Positions 42,741 through 55,319 are shown, counted from the stretch's first letter. The stretch is DNA of 64,000 bases from Acanthococcus lagerstroemiae (GCA_031841125.1 CM063107.1:47505497-47569496), one strand, 5' to 3'. Notes: generated by a model from the letters alone, not told the origin. A program made the numbers and translations.

Positions 42741-43070
42741 GAAGAGATGTAACGTTGGTTAAAAATTTATGTATTGGCCGATATAAAACTTTTTCAAGTA
42801 ATCCGAACTTATTTACTTTTCCAAAAAAAACAACAAAAAAAAAACGGGAACATAGAATTTGGGAAATTGGCTTTCGAGAAATTAAAATTCGAGAAAAAGG
42901 TTTTCAGAAAACTGAGCGTCGGGAAATTGTTCTTCCGGGAAATTTGCTTTTCGGGAAAACGATTCGGGAAATTGGGCAGAATCCTTGAATCAGGACCTTA
43001 TTGGACTCACCTATCTTAGTTTTTCCAAGATTAGGATTCTCCTATTTTGAATCACATTTTCTTGGATTTA

Positions 43071-43495
43071 GATGGTGGGGTGGGATGTATGGCGATGCAC
43101 GCATGCTAAAGTGGCCCCTATGACACCGCACCCCCGGCCCCGGAAACTACCCTTTCGAGTAGCCAGAGTAACGCTTTAGGGTTGGGCCTGAGCCCCCATT
43201 TCTCCGTGCCGCAACGGTGCGCGCGTCCTGCGAGGGCTATCATGAGGTTCCCTACTGACCGAGGTGCACGCTCCCTGTGCGCTCGCCGGGAATCCAGGTT
43301 CCCCATAGCCGGACGGGCTGCCTCTTCACTCGCTCCAGCCCTTGCCTATGGGCGAGCTCCGCCGAACGGGATCCGCAGCAGCAGCAGCGACTTTATCTCA
43401 TCTGTCAGCCCTCTGTCTCGACTACTCTGTCTGCATCCTCCTCTTCATGATGGCCGAAACGAAGGCCGACACCTGGTTCCATCCGTTTCGGCTCT
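43071..43495 (-). mobile_element. GC-rich retroposon, long copy S7
   Basis: Reads collinearly with S4 (7534-8040) from the signature end (ATGTATGGCGATGCACGCAT on the plus strand at about 43086) to the GGTTCCATCCGTTTCGGCTC block at about 43476-43495. The minus-strand translation conserves EAARPAMGNLDSRRA, GNLMIALAGRAHRC and EKWGLRPNPKA against EEAARPAVGDLNFRRA, GNRMVALAGHAHRS and EKRELGPGLKA of S4. It has frameshifts and stops. It is about 140 bp shorter than S4 in total because it misses S4's right edge. Confidence 0.8.
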
Positions 43496-43499
43496 TAAT

Positions 43500-44615
43500 T
43501 ACTTATTTATAATTTTTATTTTGGATTTCTCCCCACCTCGAATCCGAAATCCGTGAATCCGTGAACTAAGTTTTTCAGGAATTATTTCACTAATGGATCC
43601 TACCAATAACTGGCCGGAACCTCCAACATAACGAATTACGAAATAAAAGCAATAACTTTTGGCCAGAGTCTTCGAAATTTCGAGTAATGAAAATAAATTA
43701 CCTGCCTTTAGAAACCACTCGCCGGGTCCTCTAAAATTCCGGATGACTGAGCAATATGAAGCCAGCCTGGTAACACTAAATTCACATAGAACACCAACCA
43801 GCCAGGCTCGCCTACCACGACTTTCTGAGAAGAACATGGTCATCATTTGTAGATTGCGCCAACTGCTGTTCGAAATCTCTGGAAATCTGTGAGATGAATA
43901 ATTTTTAACCCGATTTCATTTTACAGATTTTTTCAGCTTCTGGTCAAGGTTTTTCAATAAAATCACAAGTGGTAGAGCGAGGGACGAAAAAAATATTCAC
44001 TCGGTTGATTTTATTGCTAACTGGCGATGGCCAACATCTTTGCAATGCTGGGTAATAAGAAATTTAAAAAATCGCTTACGGTTCTTCCTCAACACCACGG
44101 TTTTTTTCTGGAAAGCCTTTTTACATATCATTTTTTCTGAGACAGGAATTCGGGTACTTGATAGAAAAGAAACAATGTTACTCAGCTAAAAAGGTGAGAG
44201 GAGTCGGGGCCCTGATGGCAGGACTGAAAAGGTGAAACCTCATTTTCCCTTACTTTTGAATTAGAAACCTAGATCCTCTGTTGACAAATTTGAAAACCCA
44301 AGGAAATTGTCTTCAGCTAGTTCGTTTCAGCGCGTTTCCACGTTTCTTGTGAGCACAGCTGATAGTTCCTAATTTAAAAAGTTCCAATTATCCAGGAGTT
44401 CGAAGTTCTAATAGCTGGTGCATTGTTCTGAGTGAATGAACGAAACTTCGACTGATGCCTGAAAACCAAGCAAATAACTTTTTAAAATTTGGCAGTTAGA
44501 ATCAGAAGATAATACGTAAGACGTGGAATTACGTGGCTACATTGATACGTTAAAGATGAAGGCATTACCTCCCAGACCTGTGATTGATCATTGCTTATTG
44601 TACTTCGCAATAAAC
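43500..44615. other. No recognisable feature
   Basis: AT-rich to mixed sequence without a supported gene. It does not match the other families in the window. Confidence 0.4.
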
Positions 44616-44766
44616 CAATGGCTTAGCCAGCGTAGTGCTGGAGGGGGTTCCGGTCTTGATCAAAGGGAGAAAGGGTGTTTGAAGGGATGCTGAAATTAGA
44701 AACATCACTGACGAAATTGCAAAGGGAGAAGTCCAGACTCCCCCGAACCTCCTGGCTACGCCACTT
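44616..44766. mobile_element. hAT MITE relative, degraded
   Basis: The left end CAATGGCTTAGCCAG and right end CTGGCTACGCCACTT are inverted copies of each other with a few changes, and match the CAGTGGCGTAGCCAG ends of the 38782 MITE. Internally CTCCCCCGAACCTC precedes the right end. No TSD was seen. Confidence 0.6.
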
Positions 44767-44800
44767 CAGCGGACTCTTAGCTACAGGAAGGCGAGGGAAG

Positions 44801-45040
44801 CAGTGGAGTAGCCAGAATTTTTCCAAGGGGGAGGGGGATCAGCAAAATTTTTGGGGTACACCTAATGTGAACTGTATGTTTCTACATTGACGAATCAGTA
44901 TGTCGTGCTTTTCAACTTCAATTATGCATCTGAATTTAAATTTCATTTCGCGCATTTACTGTGATACTACCAGCATATAAAAAAATCTCATCTCAAGGAG
45001 GAGGGTTCATCCCCTAATCCCCCCTCTGGCTACGCCACTG
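44801..45040. mobile_element. hAT MITE, 240 bp, with near-perfect TSD
   Basis: The left end CAGTGGAGTAGCCAGAATTT and right end CTGGCTACGCCACTG are inverted. The flanks GAGGGAAG (44793-44800) and GAGAGAAG (45041-45048) differ at one base of eight. Same family as 38782-39054. Confidence 0.85.
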
Positions 45041-47049
45041 GAGAGAAGGGGAGACTTTTGACACTTCATTCATCCTTCCTGATATTTTCGGCCTTATTTG
45101 TAAAGTGTCAGTGATACTGTCTATTCTTGAATATTATTTATAAAAGTGAAAAATAGTTTCTCTGTAATGTTATTTCAGAAACCCATAGGGATTTTCCTGA
45201 AATATCCTGTTCTCTGCTTCTAGACCTCCCTCTAGAATGCAAAAGCTTGTTCTCGGGGCCGGGGGGAGGAGGAATAAAGTTGAAAATATTTTCATTCCTC
45301 TCTCTCTCTCTTCGCACGTTTGAAGTGACAGAGCCGAAAAATTAAGTCCTGGTCTAGGGAAGTACGTAAACGTAAATTTCCTAAAACTTTTTCACAACTT
45401 TTGAAGAAGTGTTTGGAAATTCAACAAGTCTGTTTCATCTTATCTCTGGATGGTTATTAATCGTAACCCGACATAAAATTAATTTCCTCCCAAAATGCCC
45501 TTAGAACTGTACAATGTATAACTTGCACGAAATATTCATTCCCTTCTGCTGAAATAAGAAATAAGTTCTTGTATATTGTCGGGTCTCATACTGCGGACGA
45601 TTAAACGCCCCCTTCGACAGGCGACTGAGACATCGCGACACCAGATATCGAATGTAATTCGAATCGAGTTAATCTAATTTGACACTCGCTGCTCTCTCTG
45701 TCCGCTGACATTTTTCATCTTCGCTCGTTCCCTCTGTGCCCAACGAAGCCCTGTTTAATTTATCTCTTCAGTCAAATCTGCCAAGAGCCCCCCGGGAACA
45801 GGGCAAGCAGCTGAAGGACTTCCAAAAAATTTTCATGAATCGATGTACTCGTATGTTTCAAGGATTAAAGTTGGATGTTCAGCTGAACAACAAAGCAGAA
45901 AGTGAGGGGAGGTTGTAAGTTCAACCTAAAGGAAAGGGACACTCCTTCCGGTGAGAAGAGAAGTATAAAAAAAGTACAAAGATGCCAGATTCCGATTTGC
46001 CCACTGTACTGCAGTTCCAGTGAAGAGATCGGAATGGAGGGGGGGGGGGTAGATGTGGAAGAAGATGAGAGAAGAGACTCAAGTTTTGGTCGTCTGTTGT
46101 CATTAGGGGAGAAATGTGTATCTCAAGACAAATATACTACGGGACTTTGGCTCTGACGTCATATTTTACAAAACCATCACCATTTGTTTTGAGGTATAAT
46201 ACAAGGAACTTATCTACCAAGTGGTAACAATACCCAAAACTAACTTTCCATTTTAGGGTATGAAAAAGAAAATCCAAAGATTTTGTTGTTCGGAAATGGC
46301 AAATGCGTTTGAAAGTAGTGAACTTGATTTAAAATTTTGGTTTTTATGCCAGTTGAACTGTCATTGAGATGTTTCAGTTCAAACATATTTAGTTTTTCTC
46401 AAAATTTTAGAATTTTATTTAAAAAAGAAAAAAGTACTTCAAGTGCCATGGGAATTTTTATCAGTTGATGAACAAAGCTGAAAAAAATGTTCTAAACACT
46501 TTCGCCGTGTGTTTGCTGGTAAAATGAGATAAAATGTTCATTTCTACGTCAAGTTTTAAGTGAAAACTCGTTTCATTTTCTGAATGTTGTCGATGAGATG
46601 GATGTCGAATGCGAAGATTGTTTTTATTGTAATAGACCACTCTATGCATCAAGTATGTCTATTGTTCTCAAAATTCCCCAAAAAATTTCGAAACTTCCGC
46701 GTTAGTTTGTTCTTATATTTTTCTTTATAAAAAATAAAGTTTTTGCAGCGATTTCACTTTTTTTTCTTTCTTTTCTTTTTATGTGTCCTATAGTACAAAA
46801 CCTCGCGCCATTCTCCATGGTAGGTACATGTCAAGTTAAAAGGATTTTTTACAATCAAAATTATGGCAAGGCATGAAATAGGCGGAGCGGGGGGGGGGAA
46901 TAAAAGGGCCTTTTTTTTCTAAAAAGGAAAGGACCAGAGTATATGAGGCCGGAGTTTCACTAGCTCACTTGGACCGGGTGCTGAAGACAAAAATCAACTT
47001 TTGGTCTCATGGTACACGACTTTCCCCTATATGATTTAAATTATGTGGT
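45041..47049. other. No recognisable feature
   Basis: No supported gene. A 60-residue frame at 45736-45918 and an 84-residue frame at 45902-46156 overlap a poly(G) run (about 46040) and do not resemble known proteins. 46720-46790 is pyrimidine-rich. Confidence 0.4.
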
Positions 47050-48110
47050 TGATGTTGATCTTGTTTGGCTCTTTTTGGTGACTTTTGGTCAGATTACACT
47101 AATATTAATCAGATTTGCTTCAATTTCCATTTTGGTTGTTCTTTCACTTTCGGTTCAGTGACATCCGACCCTTTTTGATCAGTTTCTCAATTCCGGCCCG
47201 ATTTGCTCACTTTTGGTTGATTTTAGTCATTCTAAGCTGCTTATATAATGAGCTTCGTGGTTGCCTTTGGTCAATGTTATTCGCATTAATAGTCATCGTT
47301 GGTAATCATCTTTTTGGTTGTTTGGCAAAGATTCATTGTAGTTCTTGGCATCAGTCAACTTTTATCTTACTTTGTTAGGAAATTGAAAAAACCTTAATTT
47401 ACGAGCAAAAATCTATTTATATTTTTACAAAATTTAAAACGACAAGCAAAAGAGAGGGTCGTCGATTTTTCATGGCATTTTTATCAAAGTTCAAAGTAGT
47501 TTAAGAATATTTTTGTTTATTTATTTTATTTCTTGGCGGAGGGGGGGGGGGGTGATACATTATACACCTGTATATTTGAGGGATTTAGTGTACGAATATA
47601 CTATATTCCGAAGCCACTGGGTTCGATTATTTTCAATCACTTCACTCAGATTTAGTCAGAGTTGGTAGTTTTTTAATCATATATTTGATGTCGGACTTAC
47701 TTTGAGGCTGCTTTCATAAATTTTGCACGAATTTAGTCATTGTGGCACAATTTTGGTCTATTTTTGATCTTCTATTACCTATCGTTTCATTACTCTTGGT
47801 TGTGTTGGGGTTAGTATCTCATTTGACCTTTTTAGCTGATTTTGGTACAGTTTGGTCCTTTTCGGTCACAGTTGGTTATTTTGGTCATTTTTGATAACAA
47901 TCGGCTTAGGTTTTTTCCGATCCGTTCTGATAAATGCTGACCCGATTTGGTCGTTTCGGTCTTTTGTACTCAGATTTGATCAATTTTGCTCAGATTCGGT
48001 TGTTTTTAGTAGGCTTTTTCGTTTTTAATATTTTCGAATCATAATTGGTCGTGTACGACTGTGTTTGGTTATTCTGGGTCATGTTTCGTCAGAACCGGAT
48101 GTAGGTGTTC
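47050..48110. repeat. Degenerate TTTTGGTCA-type short-period repeat tract
   Basis: The plus strand contains dozens of TTTTGGTCA, TTTTTGATCA, GATTTGGTC and TTCGGTCA-like words, spaced about 10-25 bases apart, for roughly 1 kb (interrupted at 47390-47620 by AT-rich sequence with a poly(G) run at about 47543). It is a decayed microsatellite or minisatellite, with no reading frame. Similar word-based degeneracy with another word occurs at 50160-51080. Confidence 0.6.
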
Positions 48111-50159
48111 GACTGGGGAAACTTAAAAATTGAAGTAAAAGGAAGAAAAAGGAAAAAGAAATCAGAGAAACCGAAAAAAATACACTCAGTGCAGATTTTC
48201 CGAAAAAATTTGTATTGAAATTTTTTATAATGATTCATCTGAATCTGGTTCAGGTAAACACGTTCTTTGCATATTCGTTGCCCATTTTGAATATTGTCCG
48301 GTTCCAGAAGTCGTCATTCGTCCCTCTTCTGTAGAAATGCTTAAGAACGTCTTTATCCTGGGATCAACTATTTACGCTTATAATTTGAGTATTTTGACCA
48401 TTGGCAGCCCTCAACACTTACAGGCCACCGAAAGCAACGAAATGAAAAATTAGATTTTCGGTGCTGTACACACGTGCGGACTGAAAATAGTTAATTGAAA
48501 AAGCTGTACGTGTTTGGTTTCACAACCCCTACTCGCGTGCAGCATTAGGAAATCGAATTACAGATTTTCACCGAAGACAGTTGACAGGCGCTGATCCTTT
48601 TAATTTCACGCTGCGTAGAAAACGAATGTATCGCATTAGAATTTCAAGAATAAAACTAACTTAATGTTACCGAAGTATTTGGACTTGACTGCTGCAGACA
48701 GTTACGTTGACGTGGGTCAAGTTGAAGGGAATATACTTCCTAAAACATTTGTACCTATTTGTGAACAAATTGACGATAAAGCTGCAGCTGCGAACTTAGC
48801 GGAAAAATTTCTGTTTTCTTTTGGACCATTCTCTCCGGAATTGGGTTCTTACTATATCAGTAGGCGGAAATTCACTGCAGATTTATCCGAGAGCGGGTCG
48901 ATTCGCAGGGATACTTTGTGCCTTGAATGACTTGACGTTCAGGGTGGTGTATTTACGAGTCCAGAAGGGAAAAAGGCCGTACTTATTCTTTTTGGTAAGG
49001 ATAGACCGGCTCAGAATAAAATGGCAGGGAAGGGTTCTGCTTAATATTTTGCCAGCTGGCAATATAAAAGCACGAATGGCTGCTGACTGCTCTTTTTGTT
49101 TGTTGATCCCACAAAGGTTGTTCAGTTGGAAAAAATTACGAAATAATTTTCGTCTTGTTTGTTACAAAATGTGTGTACCTAAGACTTTAACACTGAATAG
49201 TTTCTAGTTTATGATTGGCACTTTTCTCTTGCCCCAGGGAAATAAAAATTATTCTATAACTTCAACTCTGACTGAAGGAGTCGATTCACTGAAAAAGTTG
49301 AATCTTTCTCAACCCATTTTCGGTTGTGAACTCTTGTCAAAATCTCGGCTTGGTCCAACTTGCCAACTCTGATTCCGACTCCCAACTAGAAATTCGCGCG
49401 GATTGCGGACTCTTCTTCAAAATGGCTGCTTCCAGTTCACTCTCGAGTTCTTTTGAAAAGTCTCACGCGAATACAGTTCGAAATACCAGCTAAAATCCTC
49501 TTGTAAATATTTGCAAAATGAGGGGCTCCTTAAAAATGTGTCACTGAAACTGAATTACACGGAAACATTCATTCTGAAGCAACATTTTGACTGCTAAGTA
49601 TTTTGTATTAGTTCTGTGGATGGAAATAAGCTCTTCTGTAAGTGTCCTTTTCCCGCAGAGGTGGAAAATTTCATACAGCAGGCGTTGTACGTATTACGCC
49701 CCTCCCCCTCTCTAGAAAAAAAAGAAATATGAAAATAGTAAAATCCTTAAATATTAAGCAGTATTTTAGACATTTTACTTTCAGTGCGTAGTTTTTTTCG
49801 TTCTTCTAAGAATCATGATGAGGCGTAGAGAAAACGTTTTACGGGATATTCGTGAAGCAGGGTATCTACAGGTGCTGAAAAGTCCTGTAAGTCCTGAATT
49901 ATTCACAAAGAGGGGGAAGTTGGGGAGCAAAAAGGAGGGAGGGGTACAGGGGATAAAACGATTGGAAACAAAAAAAAAAGAGAAAGATTTGCACCCTCGA
50001 GGAAAATATGGAAAATATGCCGGCTACAGTCCTGCAAAGGGTCCTGAAAAAGTACTTCATTTTTACTTTTCAATCTCTGTAGACACCCTGTGAAAACATT
50101 TTTGATGTAGCGTAATGTGAGCAACTGCTCTTTTGTAGTTTTATAAGCTCTCCTTTTCA
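48111..50159. other. No recognisable gene; open frames at 48664 and 49815
   Basis: Two frames are worth mentioning. 48664-48930 (+, 88 residues) contains a DLTAADSYVDVGQVEGNILP then FVPICEQIDDKAAAANLAEK segment with a balanced amino-acid mix. 49815-50093 (+, 92 residues) is Lys- and Gly-rich and probably non-coding. Neither matches a domain I know. A 128-residue frame overlaps the first one in another phase. Upstream splice sites were not evident. Confidence 0.3.
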
Positions 50160-51080
50160 CCGTTTGAAGACTCTTCCGAGCTTGCTTAACATTTATTGCA
50201 AACTTTTCGAGACACTTCCAGCTTCTTTTAAACTAGGGTAAGATTCTGCCAACTTCTTTATGCCTCTTACAGACTTCGTCAGACTTGATTAAGACTCAGG
50301 AAGACTCTTTTTAACTTGATTAAAATGCTCTAAACACTTGCAGACTCATTTGAAAATGATTCTTTTGGACACCTTCAGCTTGTCTCAAGGCAGCGTGAAA
50401 CTAAATAAAATTCCGCCGAATAATTTTTAGACATTTCTAAGTAGCTTGTTTCACACTTCGCAAAACTTTCAAACTCGATTCAAATGGTCGCTTAAAATTT
50501 TTTAAGATACTTCTAGCTCTTTCCAAAGCTACGTAAAACCTCTTTAACACTTTAAACTCTTTTGGACCAGTTCAAAGTTCTTTTAAACTCATTTCAGACT
50601 CCTCGTCGAGATACAGTAAGAATCGGTTGTAACGATGGCACTTATAATGATATGCTGCTTACAACACTGTGGTTTTCAAATCCGGCCAAAGATAAGAGAA
50701 ACAATATTGGTTTAAGCGATATATTGGTTTTGACGATGGAAAACTCAGTTTCCTTCAACATTATTATGACCAATTTCGGCTGTACTTCTAGCCTCGCCCA
50801 AACTTGTTACCAATTTTTCCAAATTTGATTAAAATGCTGTAAAATAATTCTAAGCTCATTTAAAACTCTTTCGGACGTTTTTAGCTTCTTTTAAAGTTGG
50901 TAGAACTAGTCAAGATCTTTCAAACTCTGTTTGAAACTCTTTTTTGATATTTCTAGCATAATACCAACTTATTTAGGACTCTTCCAAAATTAATTAAAAC
51001 GCAATAAGATTCTTTTGAACTTGATTAAAACGCTGTAAAACTATCCCAGACTAGTTTAAAACGTATAGACACATATCCTC
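50160..51080. repeat. Degenerate AGACTCTTTTRAACTTGATTAAAA-type repeat tract
   Basis: Words such as AGACTCTTTTTAACTTGATT, AAAATGCTCTAAACACTT, AAACTCTTTTGGACCAGTTC, GACTCTTCCAAAATTAATTAA and TTGATTAAAACGCTGTAAAA recur through 0.9 kb with no fixed period. A block at 50600-50820 is unrelated and interrupts the tract. The same vocabulary (CTTCAAGACTTTT-like) appears inside the MITE at 17390-17490. Confidence 0.6.
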
Positions 51081-52964
51081 TTATCCAAATTCAAAGCTCT
51101 TGATTATTCAAAACGATCTTCAACAAAATAAATTTTGAAAGCTGGAAAAACGTTGTAATTTAGCTCGAAAATAGCTTGAGATATTAAATACCCTCTAGCT
51201 ATAGAATTACCCATATCTTCAAAATAGCAGGTCCTAATATGTGTTAGTAAGAAGACATCATATAGGGTGGTTGTGATTAGATGCCACACTTTTTGGTTTT
51301 TCGGGCACAGCAGGAGCTCTAATTGATACATGTTTGATATGTTCGGCCCAAATCGTTGGTATAAGCCTCAGCTATAACTTTGCTGTGGATCACTTTTCAA
51401 AATAATGATTAAGAGAAATGTTATGACCTAAAAACCACCCCCTTTTTCTTGCGGGCTGGTTGCCACCGGTGGGTTAGATGCCACACCCTCTATGGGATAG
51501 TTACCACACAAAAATACGCTAATTTTTTTTTTTCTAACTGTAAATTGGCCTACATAATATAATCGACATGTGTCAAATTATTTTTTAAGACGAAACACCG
51601 CATAAAATTATCGGTCAGAGCAGAATTCGCATAAGAAGGTTTGACCAGCTGTTTCGGCACATAGCTCATATGCATCCATTCTTCATCTGGCGCATTTAAT
51701 CCAGGTATTGCCTAGATTATCTTCGAAAGGCATTGAGTACCTGCTAAATTGAAAAAATACCACTGGGATATAAATTAGAGTTGCGAATGTTGGCATGATT
51801 GCGTCTTATCAGTGGTATAAATTGTTGATCATGGAGATTTATCCGTAAGCGTGTAGCAAACTTTAACTATCAAACCCTTAAACAGCACACATCAATTTTG
51901 CATTTTTTTAAAATTTTAATTCTGTATATTTCTAAATGGAGAAACTCACCTTAGTATGTTTTCATTTGTAGAAATACAAAAAATCTCCCCAAAAAGGACT
52001 TTCTATTCTCAAAATTGAAGGGGCCATAATTTAATTAGAAAATTGATATTTTGGTGAATTTTTTGCGCCTTCAATATTGAAGATAGACAATTATGTCTCC
52101 AAAGCATTTTGTTACAAATAGTATGAACATTGAAATACCATGTTTGAATTTTTTATTAAAAATTTTTTGAAATTATTATCAGCATTAGAAAAATTGAATT
52201 GCCCTTTCAAGACAGAATGTATGCAACCTACTCTACAGCGGAGATTGAAGTTGTATTTCAGGCGCACCAACACCGAGCGTATAATATGGCCCGAGTTCTC
52301 ACTAACAGCCGCATCGCGCGGCGTTTCAGTGCAGTGATGGTGAATTTCACCACGTGTGCCATTTAAAGGTTCAATTAGAAATCCACTTTCAAAGAAAATT
52401 CGTCCTAAATTTTAATTGCATCATCACTGAAAAATTGAATTGTAATGAGTTCCACTTGTACAGTAATTTCCACTCGTTTGTTCCCCTTCTGAAGATAGCT
52501 GTGTTTCTATGTGAAAGTACGCATGATCACCTTTTCATTTTACCCCGCTAACACCCGCACAGGTGATTTTGCAGCGCACTCTAATGCAGGTTTATATCCC
52601 AATTAAGAATCAAAATTATTTATATTTTGGTCAAAATAAAGCTGTTTTGGGTGTGCTATCTATCCCAAGCAAATTTTGTGGCAACTATCCCAAATCACAT
52701 GTTTTTGAAAAATTACAAAAAGTACCAAAATCACAACCAATTCAAAAAAATGAATATATGTATCCTTAAAGCAGACTATTTTTAGGTAATATAAATGTAC
52801 TTACCAAAATCAGAACTCAGTTTTAAGTATTCAAACCTCCGCGATGAAAATATTATGAAAAAAATCAGGCTTTTTTTCGAGTGATAAAAATTTCAAACCA
52901 CTGTAAGTGTAAGTTCAAGGTCCGGTCACTGTCAGGAATGGTTATTCTGGTTATTCTATCAAAG
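51081..52964. other. No recognisable gene; small direct repeat at 51270/51450
   Basis: GGTGGTTGTGATTAGATGCCACAC (about 51267) resembles GCTGGTTGCCACCGGTGGGT then TAGATGCCACAC (about 51462). A short GTGGCATCTA in reverse also occurs at 55380 beyond the large foldback, so 51270-55390 could be one larger element with these ends. This is speculative. Confidence 0.35.
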
Positions 52965-55319
52965 TATGTTCACTAGGATGTCCCTTATTTTACAAGTTTT
53001 CACCAATTGTTTAGGGTTGCACTGAAATTTGTTCCAATGGACCTAGAAACTCGCCATAAAAAATTTTAGCTCAATCTCAGGTCATTAATCCGTGCGGCTT
53101 TGACTTTGAAGTTATGTGTAATACTGAGATTTTACGCGTATATCACGGAACATATCAACTTTAGGACCAAAACGCATATAACATAAAATGTTCCTTGTTG
53201 AATTTCCTATAAAAAAGATTCCATACATCTTTTCCCTTACCGAGATAATCGCAATAATGTGTGAAAATTTTGAGGAACGTGGATTTTGTTATTTTTTCTT
53301 TCATAACCGATCTTTACTCGCTAAATCGTAGATATCTAAACAAATATTTACTTTAGGACCAAAATGCAAATAACATAAAATGTTCCTCGTTAAATTTTCT
53401 GTAAAAAAGATACTTTACAATTTTTCTGTAGAAAACATATTTATCGAAATAATCGCAAAAATGCTTGCAACTGTCGAAAAATACGGATTTTTTATTATTG
53501 TACGGCTGAAATATCTGTTAATGTTGTGTAACACACACTACAATATAACTTCAGTCTCTGTCTACTGGGACAAGCGCCCCAGTTTGCCGCCTCCCCCACC
53601 TGGTTACGCCCATGACAATTTGTTGAGTATCTCTTATAGAATAGACCTCGGATTATGTATGTATGTATATCAACAATAGTCAACAATTCGCGCATAAGAT
53701 CTAACGTGGTGCTGTTAAGGAACAGTCATGTGTTCTCAGAATTCAGGGTAATTTTCTATAGGCAAATCGCTGTGTTTCCTATTGTTGATATACATCATCT
53801 CAAGTCCGCCATACCAAGTCTTCAACGGAATCTTAGAATGCTCAAGACTCAATAAAAACAGTTTGTTAACCCTAGATCGCAAAATTTAGTTATCCTCAAT
53901 CATTGAATTTGAAATTAGTTATGGCTCATGGATAACGTTTCAATTTTAGGCTCTTTCACAAATTTTTTATCACTAGGGTCAGACCAACAGTCCTACCTTT
54001 TGCAAATACAAACTTCTAATAATCGCAAACACTTGTACATGTGTCCATCTTCACCCATTTAACGATGAAATGAAGAAAAGCATATGCAGAAGTGGTTGCG
54101 TTGCTCATGCAAGTAAGAAAACATAAGTGCTAATGTTTACTATAGTGTCCTTAGCGAAAACTAACACTTTTCAAGCAGCGATGTTTTCTTACTTGCACGA
54201 GCAACGTCACCACTTATGCATATGTTTTTCTTCATTTCACCGTTCAATGGGTGAAGATGGACACATGTACAAGTGTTTGCGATTATTATAAATTTGTATT
54301 TGCAAAAGGTAATACTATTGGTCTAACCCTATAGTGATAAAATATTTGTGGAAGAGCCTAAAATTGAAACGTTAACTAGGCATCCATGAGCCATAACTAG
54401 TTCCAATGTTTTTATTGAGTCTTGAGCATTCTAAGATTCCGTTGAAAACTTGGTATGGTGGACTTGAGATGATGTAGGTACAATCAACAATAGGAAAGAG
54501 CGATTTGCCCACATGAAATGACAATGAGTTTTGAGAACATGTGACTGTTCCTTAACAGCACAATGTTGTATCTTATGCGCAATGTTGACTATTGTTGATA
54601 TACATACATAATTCGAAGTGTCTACTCTATAGAGTAGGTACCGAACAAACTGTCATGGGTGTAGCCGGGGGGGGGCTAACTGGGGTGCTTGCCCCAGTAG
54701 ACAGAGACTGAAGTTATATTGTAGTATGCATTACCCGACATTAACAGATATTTCAGCCGTACAATAATTTAAAAATCTGTATTTTTCGACAGTTGCAAGC
54801 ATTTTTGCGATTATTTCGATAAATATGTTTTCTACAGAAAAATTATAAAGAATCTTTTTTACAGAAAATTTAACGAGGAACATTTTATGTTATTTGCATT
54901 TTGGTCCTAAAGTACATGTTTTTTTCGATATCTACAATTTAGCGAGTGAAGATCGGTTATGAAACAAAAAATCACAAAAGCGACGTTCTTCGAAACTTTC
55001 ACGCATTATTGCGATTATCTCGGTAAATATATGTTTTAAAGAAAAGTTGTATCGGATCTTTTTTATAGGAAATTTAACAATGAACATTGTATGTCACATG
55101 CATTTCAGTCCTGAAGTTGATGTGTTCCGAGATATTCGCGTTTTTTTGTAAAATCTCAGTATGACACATAACTTTTCAAGGTCAAAACGGGTTAGTGACC
55201 TCAGATTGAGCTCAACTTTTTTGAAGCGAGTTTCTAGGTACATTGGAATAAATTTCAGTGCGACCCTAATCAATTGATGAAAACTTGTAAAATAAGGGAC
55301 ACCCTAATGTACACGTATG
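52965..55319. mobile_element. Very long inverted repeat / foldback element, arms about 1.15 kb
   Basis: The left arm (52965 to about 54120) and right arm (about 54180 to 55319) are inverted copies along their whole length. Examples are GATGTCCCTTATTTTACAAG (52979) with CTTGTAAAATAAGGGACACC (55284), AACATAAAATGTTCCTCGTT with AACGAGGAACATTTTATGTT (54870), CAGTCTCTGTCTACTGGGAC (53553) with the inverse at about 54690, and AGTAAGAAAACATAAGTG (54111) with its inverse near 54175. The centre is a loop of about 50-60 bases near 54145. Identity is high but not perfect (several percent substitutions and small indels). No convincing transposase. Small frames in the arms are chance products. Confidence 0.9.

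Larger units (their letters stand above)
41855..42990 (+). mobile_element. MULE element remnant with repetitive TIR-like flanks
   Basis: A MULE transposase C-terminus (42100-42740) is bracketed by two AT-rich flanks made of the same degenerate motif in opposite orientations: CCAATTTCCCGAAAG-type words at 41870-41975 and GGGAAATTGGCTTTCG-type words at 42850-42985. Each flank holds six or more copies of TTCCCGAAA or TTTCGGGAA. This looks like long TIRs built from an internal short-period repeat. Exact ends and TSD could not be read. Confidence 0.65.

Noticed and set aside
52140..52769. Series of ~65-residue plus-strand frames
   Set aside because: Short frames without any recognisable domain in AT-rich DNA; each is within the length expected by chance.
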